From the IMG/VR virus record IMGVR_UViG_3300025070_000289, positions 1 through 21,222 of that record: a stretch of 21,222 bases of DNA; one strand, 5' to 3'. This DNA is from a virus. A program made the translations under genes and the position numbers. The notes below the pieces were generated by a model. The model saw only the letters and a list, made by a program, of their open reading frames with translations, did not search any database and was not told the origin of the DNA. Shown here in pieces: positions 1 to 8,500 of the stretch (within the stretch, counting starts at the first letter, position 1; every line of letters begins with the position of its first letter).

Positions 1-127
1 CAGATCTGGAAGCTACGTACGATGCGGATATCGGTGCTAAAAATACTGCTATAGATGAGCTAAACACTAGCATAGCTACGTTAAACACCACCATTGAAAA
101 TCAAGCAGGTACTATAGACGAGCAGTC
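1..127 (+). repeat. 127-bp direct repeat, copy 1 (may extend left of window)
   Basis: Bases 1-127 are identical to 424-550, an offset of 423 bp (141 codons), so the repeat keeps the reading frame of the coiled-coil gene. A diverged third copy starts near 211 and shares the block from AAGCTACGTACGATGCGGAT onward. The left limit cannot be set because the window begins inside the repeat. Confidence 0.95.
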
Positions 128-1472
128 TAAAACTATAGATGAGTTAACAAGTGATAAGCTAGCTCTAGAAGGGAATGTATCTACATTAGAACAAGATAAA
201 GTTGCTCTGCAAGCTACGTACGATGCGGATATTGGTGCTAAAGATACCGAGATAAACGAGCTAACCACTAGCATAACTGCATTAGGCGGTCAGATTAACG
301 AGCTATCAACTGCTGCTTTAGCTGATGATGAAACAATAGCAGATAGAGAAGCATCTATAGCAGACCTCACAGAACAAAAAGAAGATTTAGAAACTGATTT
401 AGCTACAGCAGAACAAGCTAGAGCAGATCTGGAAGCTACGTACGATGCGGATATCGGTGCTAAAAATACTGCTATAGATGAGCTAAACACTAGCATAGCT
501 ACGTTAAACACCACCATTGAAAATCAAGCAGGTACTATAGACGAGCAGTCAGGAACTATTACTGATTTAAGTACTGCCCTTGAGACTACTGCCGAGATTT
601 TAGGAGTACCCTCTAACTTAGTTACACAGGAAGATATAGACCTAGTAACTGCCTACTTGGCAGGTGTGGAGCTAGCTCAGGACAAAGTAGATGGCATGAC
701 GCGTTACGACGTAACTGGGCAGGATGGTTTAGTTACGCAAGAAGACTTGGCTTTGTTGACAAATGCGTATACACTTGGGGACTATACAGGTTTTGATCCT
801 GACGCAGATTTTAACCCCGCAACGGGCACATATTTAACCATAGAAGAGAAAGCTGCTGAGATAGCGGCCCTTAAAGAGTATGAAAATGATTTAGTGGAAG
901 CAATATCGGGAAAAGATTTTGAGATAGATACCCTTATACAGGATGCGGAAGCTAGAGAGATAGAGTATGAAAATGATTTAGTGGAAGCAATATCGGGAAA
1001 AGATTTTGAGATAGATACCCTTATACAGGATGCGGAAGCTAGAGAGATAGAGTATGAAAATGATTTAGTGGAAGCAATATCGGAACAGACTAAAAAGGTA
1101 ACAAGTGCCACACAAACTCAGATCCAAGAAGGAGTTGATGAGATAAAAGAGAAAGAGGAAGAGAAGCGAAAAGCTAACTTCCTAGAGTCGTTAACTGCTC
1201 CGGGGCGAAGAGTAGACGTAGAGACTCCCGACCCCGCGGTCATACAATATGAATACGATATTTCAGGAGACAGTATTTTTGCAACCCCTGAACAAGAAGC
1301 GGCTTATGAGCAACGCAGTCCGTACGCGCTTCAAGACAGTCAAGATAACCCATACGGAGATAGTTTAATCTCTAAGATACAAGATAGACTTCAGAAACAA
1401 CAAGGTTTAGCTTCTGGGGGAGCGGTTAAAAACAAAACAAACGAGATCCTACGGATACTTGGAGAAAGGTAA
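1..1472 (+). CDS. Long coiled-coil repeat virion protein (tail fibre/fibre-like), 5' end missing
   Basis: The frame is open from base 3, with no stop before TAA at 1470-1472, so the gene starts left of the window and at least 489 residues are visible. A TTG at 657 could be taken as a start but is internal. The first ~190 residues are rich in Asp, Glu, Thr, Ala and Leu with regularly spaced hydrophobics, as in a long coiled coil, and are built from DNA repeats. A short dockerin/EF-hand-like segment follows (708-746), then a second coiled-coil block of 29-residue repeats (876-1083). The C-terminal tail carries LASGGAV, a motif echoed in the next two genes. It abuts the following ATG with no gap. 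An elongated fibre or other structural protein is inferred from repeats and neighbours; no family was recognised with certainty. Confidence 0.75.
   Translation, partial: DLEATYDADIGAKNTAIDELNTSIATLNTTIENQAGTIDEQSKTIDELTSDKLALEGNVSTLEQDKVALQATYDADIGAKDTEINELTTSITALGGQINELSTAALADDETIADREASIADLTEQKEDLETDLATAEQARADLEATYDADIGAKNTAIDELNTSIATLNTTIENQAGTIDEQSGTITDLSTALETTAEILGVPSNLVTQEDIDLVTAYLAGVELAQDKVDGMTRYDVTGQDGLVTQEDLALLTNAYTLGDYTGFDPDADFNPATGTYLTIEEKAAEIAALKEYENDLVEAISGKDFEIDTLIQDAEAREIEYENDLVEAISGKDFEIDTLIQDAEAREIEYENDLVEAISEQTKKVTSATQTQIQEGVDEIKEKEEEKRKANFLESLTAPGRRVDVETPDPAVIQYEYDISGDSIFATPEQEAAYEQRSPYALQDSQDNPYGDSLISKIQDRLQKQQGLASGGAVKNKTNEILRILGER
211..290 (+). repeat. Diverged copy of the coiled-coil repeat unit
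   Basis: This stretch begins with the same 20 bases seen at 10-29 and 433-452 and continues with clear but imperfect similarity (GATATTGGTGCTAAAGATAC against GATATCGGTGCTAAAAATAC). At protein level it starts with the same ATYDADIGAK unit. It lies 201 bp after copy 1 and 222 bp before copy 2; both offsets are multiples of three. Confidence 0.8.
424..550 (+). repeat. 127-bp direct repeat, copy 2
   Basis: Exact copy of bases 1-127, in the same frame. Identity stops at 550, where the first copy continues with TCTAAAAC and this one with TCAGGAAC at the boundary. Near-perfect identity over 127 bp inside a gene implies recent duplication or ongoing recombination. Confidence 0.95.
708..746 (+). other. 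Dockerin/EF-hand-like loop in the fibre-like protein
   Basis: The codons read DVTGQDGLVTQED followed by LALL, which resembles a dockerin-type calcium loop plus exiting helix (family consensus roughly D-x-N-G-D-G-x-V-x-x-x-D-L). It has one residue more than the usual 12-residue loop. A second LVTQEDIDL stretch lies about 25 residues upstream without the acidic loop, suggesting a degenerate paired module. Calcium binding is inferred only. Confidence 0.45.
876..1083 (+). repeat. 87-bp tandem repeat, about 2.4 copies
   Basis: Two full identical units occupy 876-962 and 963-1049, with a partial third from 1050 to about 1083. Each encodes 29 residues beginning EYENDLVEAIS and ending EAREI. The unit keeps the frame and has a coiled-coil-like charge pattern. 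The identity of the copies indicates recent tandem expansion inside the gene. Confidence 0.95.
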
Positions 1473-3290
1473 ATGAGTGAAGAGAAAGACGATAATTATA
1501 TATCGGATGCGTTCGGTGCTATTGGTGGTCTGTATGAAGGTACGATGTCATTCCTTGCGGATGATTCTAACCCGCTATCTAGGTTTACAAACTTGGCTTT
1601 GTCTGCTGCCGTGGCAAAATATGCTCAGCCGCAACAAGAAAAATTAGGCTACCAAGGTAAGGTAGATATGGACAAACAACGCGTCCGAGAGCGCGTGCCT
1701 ATGCAACAATCACAAAATGCTGGGCGAGATGTAGGCATACTTAGCCTTGCTAAACCTGAAGAAGAAGGACAAGCCCCTGCATATACTAACAAATATTTAA
1801 CTGGTGAAGAGCGCAGGCCGGGCGGTGCAGGGAGACGTTACTTCTCTGACCCTATAATGGCGAAACGACCAGAAACTGGAATCCCTACTTTAGAAGAAGC
1901 TCAAACTACAGCCAAAGCTCAAGCTGACGCGTTGGCAGCCAAGCAAGCACCTACGCCACCCCCTGAACAACCCGCTATGGCTATGGGAGGACGTGTACCT
2001 AAATATGCTAATGGTGGTATTGCGGGCGCACATAAAGGTTACTACTTAGGTGGTAAGACTGACGGCATGGCTGACAAAGTACCTGCTCGTATTGATGGTA
2101 ATCAAGAAGCTCGTTTGAGTGATGGTGAGTTTGTAATACCCGCTGATGTAGTAAGTCACCTAGGCAACGGTAATTCTGATGCAGGCGCAGACCAGTTACA
2201 TAGTATGATGGACGGAGTACGTAAAGCTCGTACAGGTAATCCAGAACAAGGTAAACAAATAAACCCCCAGAACTTCATGCCTAAAATGGCGCAGGGCGGT
2301 ATAGCTCAATATGCTGGTGGTGGTTCTGTATACGAAAACAAACCGTTTAAAAACAAGTTCCCTGATGGAGATGCTGTAGTAGGTACAACGAGCACTGAGT
2401 CCACTGCGGGAGATGCTGGCGGTACAGGTGCTGGCGGTACAGGCTCTAACTACGAAACTCCTGTAGGACAAGCGACAGGAAAAGAGTCTTCTCTATCTAA
2501 TTGGGTAGGAGACTATGTTACTGAAGGTATACTGGAACCTGCTAGCGCATTGGCAGCAGATCCGTATGAGGCTTATGAGGGCCCACTTACTGCGGGAACT
2601 AGTTCACTACAAGATCAATCGTTTACGGGTATTTCTAGATTAAATGACCCTTTGACTGGCGGCTCAGTAACCAATCAGATGGGTACGTTTACTCCTGATG
2701 CAGCTACTTTAGACCCATACATGAACCCTTATGAGCAGAATGTTATTGACCGCACTGCAGCTGATATGCGCAGACAGAGCCAGATTGATGCCCTAGGTGA
2801 TCGACAAGCTATGACCGCGGCAGGTGCTTTTGGTGGTTCAAGGGATGCGTTGCTACGTGCCGAAAGAGCTAACAACCTAAACCGTGGTATCGGTGATATG
2901 GCCGCAACAGCAAGGGCGCAAGGGTTTGATACCGCTATGACTAACGCACGTACTGGGCAGGAACTAGCTAATAAGTATGGGCAAGACATATTGGGCTTAC
3001 AAGCTGATGCGGGTAACATACAAAGACAAGTTGCTGCTGAGGGCGTTGCTGCTGATTACGAGCAGTTCAGAGAAGAGCGAGACTTTGGTTATAAACAACT
3101 ACAGTTCTTACATTCGTTACTGCAAGGTATGCCAGTGGCTGCACAGAACTACGCATACACGGAGCCAAGTGAGATTGACACCTTATTACAAGCGGGATTA
3201 AGTATGGAAGAAATTCTAGGAATATTAGGGTATGGCGAAGGCAGCGGTGAATCTAGTGGTAGTGAATCCCAAAATGATGGTACAGCTTAG
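1473..3290 (+). CDS. Virion structural protein with GG motifs and DGEFVIPADVV segment
   Basis: ATG follows the previous stop without a gap, preceded by GGAGAAAGG at good spacing; 605 residues. Residues ~168-280 are glycine-rich with repeated short GG motifs (AMAMGGRV, YANGGIAG, MAQGGIAQY). They enclose DKVPARI and LSDGEFVIPADVV (about 204-227), similar to a segment seen in many phage tape-measure and tail proteins. The C-terminal third is Ala/Gln/Arg-rich and helical, containing DPYMNPYEQNV, AGAFGGSRDALL and FREERDFGYKQLQF, patterns I associate with uncharacterised marine podovirus structural proteins. Position before two still larger virion-type genes suggests an internal virion or tail-tube role (T7 gp14-like place). 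No enzyme motif is visible. The exact function is unknown. Confidence 0.7.
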   Translation: MSEEKDDNYISDAFGAIGGLYEGTMSFLADDSNPLSRFTNLALSAAVAKYAQPQQEKLGYQGKVDMDKQRVRERVPMQQSQNAGRDVGILSLAKPEEEGQAPAYTNKYLTGEERRPGGAGRRYFSDPIMAKRPETGIPTLEEAQTTAKAQADALAAKQAPTPPPEQPAMAMGGRVPKYANGGIAGAHKGYYLGGKTDGMADKVPARIDGNQEARLSDGEFVIPADVVSHLGNGNSDAGADQLHSMMDGVRKARTGNPEQGKQINPQNFMPKMAQGGIAQYAGGGSVYENKPFKNKFPDGDAVVGTTSTESTAGDAGGTGAGGTGSNYETPVGQATGKESSLSNWVGDYVTEGILEPASALAADPYEAYEGPLTAGTSSLQDQSFTGISRLNDPLTGGSVTNQMGTFTPDAATLDPYMNPYEQNVIDRTAADMRRQSQIDALGDRQAMTAAGAFGGSRDALLRAERANNLNRGIGDMAATARAQGFDTAMTNARTGQELANKYGQDILGLQADAGNIQRQVAAEGVAADYEQFREERDFGYKQLQFLHSLLQGMPVAAQNYAYTEPSEIDTLLQAGLSMEEILGILGYGEGSGESSGSESQNDGTA

Positions 3291-3301
3291 GAGAAGTATA
3301 G

Positions 3302-5539
3302 GTGAGTATAGATAGTCTTATAGACGACAAAAAAGACGCAATGCAGCTAGGCGGTCAGCCGTTAAACCAAGGCGTTGGCCCTGACTTAATTGAGGTTTTA
3401 GCTACTCGTAAGTTGTTAGAAGAAAAAGCAACTATTGCTAGGGACTTAGCGTTAAAGCAGCAGCCTATTCCTAACACTATAGCTGAACAGCAAGATCAAA
3501 AGTTATTAGGCTTGACTCAAAAAGAGATAGCTACGCAGACAGGTGGCATACTAGCTAATCGTGCTCAACAGCAAGGTAAACCTCAGCCTCGTCCACAACA
3601 AGGTGGGATTATGGGTGCTATGGGTGGCGGCAAACCCCCTATGCCTCAAGGTGCTCCTCGTCCTCCAATGGGTGGTATGGGTGGTGCTCCTCGTCCTCCA
3701 ATGGGTGGTGCTCCTCGTCCTCCTATGGGCGGTATTGCTAGTGCTGCTCCACGCCCTCCTATGATGGCTAGTGGTGGCATTGTTGGGTATAACGTGGGCG
3801 GCAAAGTAAAAAGTGCGGAAGAAGCTGTTCGTGCTCTAGGGTTAGTAGATGACCCCACCAGTCCAACACACCAAGCTAAGCTACAAAAAATAATGCAAAC
3901 CCTTACTGCGCAAAGTAGTCCAGAAGAAAAAGCTGCTGTACAAAAAGTCCTTACTGAGGCAGGTTTGAAAACTGACCCTGTAGATAGAAAAGGCAAAGAT
4001 ACTTCTGCAGCAGGGTTTTATGGCGACCTGTTTAATTTTTCTACTGACTTACCAAAAGATGCGGATAGAGAAGAAGCGAAACAACGCATAAACAGAGCGC
4101 GTGGTAGTCAATTCGGTGGTGCGGGAAGTCCCGCAAGTGGTGAGCAAGTACAGCGTCAGGTGGACGAACGCGGCGGTATGGCTATTGTAGATCAGGCCAT
4201 GATGTTGGGTGGTCTTGGGGCAGTTAAACAAATTGTCGCTAACGCAGGTAAAAAATATGGGCCAAAAGTCGTTAACTATGCCAAACAAAAACTAGCAAAG
4301 AGTAAAGATTTTGCTAGGACTCCGGCTTCAAAACCAAAATATAAGATGGGTGCTGATGGCAAGCCAGTAATGACAGCTCCCGGCCAAGCAGCCTCTCCGA
4401 ATGTTGGGAATTTAACTGGTGCTGGGATAGGGATTGGTGGACTTGCTTATGGTGCGGATGCTGTTATGGGTGGCACTGAACCTGCCGAGGTTAAAGATAT
4501 GGGCGGTGCGGGAGTATTACGTCCTGAGACTGCGATAGATGCGCAAATAGCTGGGCAGAAAAAAGACCCCACTGTGGGTGACGCTAAAGCATTTGTACGT
4601 GACCAGTACAATAAAGAAGCCGCTGGTGGTGCTCCTCAAGCGGGCACAGGAAAAGAGTTTGATCTTAGTGTAGATCCTTCTGAGTTCAGTTCTACAAGTG
4701 TTAGTGATTCTATGAATCCTCAGATGAAGAAGCAACTAGACAGACGACTAGCATTAGACCCCAAGACCGCTGCTGATGAAGAGCGAAAAGCTGCTATGGG
4801 GAGATATAAGGTTGACGAGACTACTAGCGGCCTACAAGATATATTAGATAGACAATTAGCTGAGTCTAGAAGAGTGGCTGACGACCCACAACTACAATAT
4901 AGACGCAATAAAGCCAGCATTTATGCTGCGCAGGGCGCTAAAGGTAGAGCATACCAACAACGTGTTCTTGCCGAACAAGGGAAAGAAGGTAAGCTGTTAC
5001 AACAAGAAGCGAATAACTTTGCAACTATGGCTAACACCGAAGCAGCGTTAATAACTAAGGTGGATGCCGAAGCCGGTAAAGCCGCTACTCTAGCTGCTAA
5101 CTCATTAAGTGCAGCCATGGAAATAGCTTCAACGTTCACTATAACTGACCAGAAAGCGTTCCGTGAGATGATAGCTACTAGAGGAGCGCAGCTTAAAGGT
5201 GAGGCAGAGCTTAAACTCAAGAACGATTATAATATAGTTATGGGCGAAGCTAAGAGCATGACAGAATTAATTGCTGTTACTAATGCTATGTCATCCATTA
5301 TTGCTGCAGAAATAACTCAGCTGCAAAAGTCTCAAAAATATATGGCGGAAGGTTCAGAAGGCCGTGCGAAGCTGGAAAGAGATTTGCAGATGGAACAATT
5401 TATCAAATACATATATCCGCAACAAGCGATTATGAAGAGAATAACTGGTGCGCTCGATATTGACTTAGGTGACTCTGGTGGTTCTGGGGGGTCTGAAGTT
5501 GGTATGACTGATGAAGAAGCTGCAGCGATGGCCCAATAA
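3302..5539 (+). CDS. Virion protein with PRPPMGG repeats and MASGGIVGY motif (possible ejection protein)
   Basis: GTG start at 3302, chosen because AGGAG lies at 3289-3293 and the start fits just after the previous stop; 745 residues. Residues 1-100 are helical and Gln-rich (TIAEQQDQKLLGLTQKEIAT). Residues ~117-155 are a Pro/Gly low-complexity block built on GAPRPPMG. MASGGIVGYNVGG follows directly at ~155-167. A mixed middle and a long helical, charged C-terminal half (about 480-720) follow, ending in a Gly/Ser linker and an acidic tail. The length is close to T7 gp15 (747 aa), and the gene sits directly before the giant protein as gp15 sits before gp16, so an internal/ejection role is inferred from synteny only. 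No catalytic motif was recognised. Confidence 0.65.
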   Translation: MSIDSLIDDKKDAMQLGGQPLNQGVGPDLIEVLATRKLLEEKATIARDLALKQQPIPNTIAEQQDQKLLGLTQKEIATQTGGILANRAQQQGKPQPRPQQGGIMGAMGGGKPPMPQGAPRPPMGGMGGAPRPPMGGAPRPPMGGIASAAPRPPMMASGGIVGYNVGGKVKSAEEAVRALGLVDDPTSPTHQAKLQKIMQTLTAQSSPEEKAAVQKVLTEAGLKTDPVDRKGKDTSAAGFYGDLFNFSTDLPKDADREEAKQRINRARGSQFGGAGSPASGEQVQRQVDERGGMAIVDQAMMLGGLGAVKQIVANAGKKYGPKVVNYAKQKLAKSKDFARTPASKPKYKMGADGKPVMTAPGQAASPNVGNLTGAGIGIGGLAYGADAVMGGTEPAEVKDMGGAGVLRPETAIDAQIAGQKKDPTVGDAKAFVRDQYNKEAAGGAPQAGTGKEFDLSVDPSEFSSTSVSDSMNPQMKKQLDRRLALDPKTAADEERKAAMGRYKVDETTSGLQDILDRQLAESRRVADDPQLQYRRNKASIYAAQGAKGRAYQQRVLAEQGKEGKLLQQEANNFATMANTEAALITKVDAEAGKAATLAANSLSAAMEIASTFTITDQKAFREMIATRGAQLKGEAELKLKNDYNIVMGEAKSMTELIAVTNAMSSIIAAEITQLQKSQKYMAEGSEGRAKLERDLQMEQFIKYIYPQQAIMKRITGALDIDLGDSGGSGGSEVGMTDEEAAAMAQ
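3650..3766 (+). repeat. Pro-Gly repeat block (GAPRPPMG units)
   Basis: Four imperfect copies of a unit encoding APRPPM separated by Gly-rich spacers, residues ~117-155 of the 745-aa protein. DNA units such as GGTGCTCCTCGTCCTCC recur almost exactly. This is probably a flexible linker between the N-terminal helix region and the GGIV motif. Confidence 0.85.
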
Positions 5540-5557
5540 CCCTATAAGGCTAACACT

Positions 5558-8500
5558 ATGCCTAGCATACAAGAGATATACACTGCTATAAATAAAGCAG
5601 AAGCACGGGGAGACAAGAAGTCTGTAGAAATTCTTTCTGGGTTATTTGAGAGACAGCGACGCGCTGATATGGGATTGCCCCCACTCCCAAAAGAAGCTGA
5701 TGGTTCTGCCAAGAAAGAAAAGACGGACGAAGAAGTTGGGTTCTTAGAGAACGTAGCTACGGGTATTGGTTCAGGTTTTGTTGGGACTACTGCTACGGCT
5801 GCGCTAGGTGCTGCTACGGTACTTGAAGAAGATACCGAGTTAAAGGCTAGAAAAAAGATACTAGACTTACAAGAAGACTTCACTCCTGAAGGTGGTGACA
5901 AAGACTCTCTCACATATAAATTAGCATCTGGCGTAGGTTCGCTTGGTGCATTTGCTAGTACCGCACTATTAGGTAAAGCAGCGTTACCTGCTGCCGGTGT
6001 ACTAGCTCTTGGCGCAGGCGCTGGTGAAGCATCAGAACGTGCTAGGGCGTATGGCGCTAGTGAAGAAGAAAGAGGCGCAGCCAGCTTACGTGGTGCTGGT
6101 ATTGGTACGCTAGAACTCCTACCCCTAGGTAGACTAGCTAAGAACTTAGACATTCCCGGCCTACCTGACTTCATAGAAAAATTATCTGGTAAGGTTACAC
6201 CAAAGACCATTACTGGTATCAGGACTAGACTACAGCGCATGGCTGCCACTGGGGTAGCTGAAGGCACGCAGGAAGCTACAGCTGCTATCTTACAAAACCT
6301 AAACGAAGCGGGCTACAACCCAGAACAAGTTATGTTTGAGATGGGTGTAGTAGAAGAAGGCGGTATCGGTGGTGGTGCAGGTGCAATAGTACAGGGCATA
6401 GCAGATATTCTTAATAGGAAAAACCTACGTGCAGATGTAGTTGTAGATGACGAAGTATCCGATAAGGAAGACGAAGCTACAGAAGAGACAGTAGCAGAAG
6501 AGCCTGAGACTAAAGAACCTGTAGAGAAAAAAGCCGAAGAAAAGAAAGTAAGCTCAAAAGAAAAACCAAAAGTAGAAGCGGTAGAATCGACAGAAGAGCA
6601 GCTCGAGGATATACTAGCAATAGAAGAAGCTGATACTAAGGAGAAAGGCGATGTTAGAGAGCAAGTTACTACAACACCTGACGCAGAAACAACTGGAGAC
6701 AGCGTTCCTAGTAGTGCAGGAGTCGTGGGAGTCGAGCGTACTGAGAGTGCCGAAGAGTCTGGAAGACCTGAGCAAGGAAGACTGGATGATAGTAAGCGTG
6801 ACACTGGAAGACCTGCTGGACGAGAGGGAGAGTCATTCTCTCCAGTAGTTACCCGCGTATACAACTCGCTACTAACGCTAGATGCCGAAGGTAGAAAGTC
6901 TGGACTAGCTTTCCTCAAGAAAGAAATGCCCGAAGCGCAGTACGCTGAATTAGAAAGACGTATAGCTCTTGTAGATGCTAATAAGCCTAAAAGCGCTGCA
7001 AAGGAAGATACTAAATCTAAAGTAGTGCCTACCTTTGACAAACGAACTAAGAAGTTTACTTACACCCAAAAACCGTACAAGACGTTTAAAAAAGTTATCC
7101 CCAAGATAGATATGCTTAGGTTAAGTGCAATTGCTAAACGTAAGGCATTGCCGCAAACACCCAAAGCAGTTACTGAGGCTGTGGCTACATATATGTCGTT
7201 CTTCAGTAGTCCTGTAGAGGCTTTGTACGCAGCGGTGCAAGACACCGTAAACCCCGAGTCAAATATAGTACAGCGGCTAGAAACCGCAGACCCTGATAGG
7301 GCTACTGCAGAATTACGTAAAGTCTTCCCTAAACAAGCCTTAAAGTCTAAGCTAGATAAATCACAGGACAAAGACTTGCAGAAGGCTATGGGTAAAACAA
7401 AAGGCGAAGTAAACATAGGAGAAGTCGTTCTAGATTGGGCAAGCAAAAACTTAGAATCGTCTACTATGGATACCATACGAGACCTAGAAGGCGTTATCAG
7501 TAGAGAAGTTGAAGCGGCAGCTGCACAAGTCAGGCGCGTAGCAAATGCAGAAGAGGCAGCTGCGAAAAAAGCAAAAAAGCAGGGGCTAAAAGAAGATACT
7601 CCTGAGTATAATAAGTTTGTGAAAGACGCGGTAAGTGAAACTCCCGTAGCTGCTGAACAGCCAACTGAGCAAGTAGATGCCATACAGGAAAAAGCAGCTG
7701 ACGTTAAAGATGCTAAGGTAGAAGTAGTAACTGAGCCAAAAGCCAAACCAAAAGTAAAAGCTAAACCAAAGAAAGACGAGAAAGAGTTAGCTGAAATATC
7801 GTTTAAAGATTCTATGGCTAGGAAAGACTTAGACCTAACTAAGCAATCTACTTTTGATAGCCTACTACAAACTGCTCAAACATCTCAGAACCCTAAAGAT
7901 AACGAAGCGCGTCTAGTAGAAGCCACGTCAAAGGCCAAAGCTACTAAGCGAAAAGCAGAGTCTGAGCAAAAAGAAGTAGACCAAGCAGTAAAAGATATAG
8001 ATGCGAGAAAGGAACAGCAGAAGAAAACTAAAAAGAAAAAGAAAGATTACAAAGAGACCAAAACAGCTGAAGTAGTAGCTAAAGTTAAGGCGAAACATAA
8101 AGGCTTACAAGACAAGCAAATTATTGGTGCTATGCGCAAAGCGGAAGAAGCGGGTGGGTCTACTGGAGCTAGTAAACGTGTTGCAGAATACTTTGATACG
8201 GCTACCAAAGAGCAAATAATAGAAGATGCAAAAGAGTATACGGCTGGTACTTACTACCGAGGACTAGACTATAAAGATCTAAAAATAGATGCTAAAAATA
8301 TAGCGTCATTAGAAGGCTTTGTACCCGCAACTACCCTAAAACTTATTGAGAATGGCGACTTAAAAGGTGCGGTACTAGACTTCGCTAAGACACTCTCTGG
8401 GCAACCTGCTAGCGTAGCAAGAGCTATGGCAAACAACTTAGGCAACGCTAAGGTAGACATGCGTACTACTGAGCAGCTAGGTGGTGTAGTAGGTGGTAGA

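Noticed and set aside
1-550. CRISPR-like array
   Set aside because: The repeats are long, in frame within a coding region, unevenly spaced and partly diverged, so they are protein repeats.
657-659. TTG at 657 as the start of the first gene
   Set aside because: The frame is open to the left edge and the coiled-coil repeats upstream belong to it.
782-1111. Minus-strand frame over the 87-bp repeats
   Set aside because: It merely mirrors the repeats of the plus-strand gene.
3561-3764. Plus-strand 67-aa frame over the Pro-Gly repeat
   Set aside because: Out-of-frame shadow of the repeated GGTGCTCCT DNA, rich in Val/Leu and with no start signal.
5542-7746. Three long minus-strand frames (5542-6267, 6313-7041, 7060-7746) opposite the giant gene
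   Set aside because: Ser/Ala/Thr-rich low-complexity shadows of Glu/Lys/Ala codons in the plus-strand gene, with no ribosome binding sites or family patterns.
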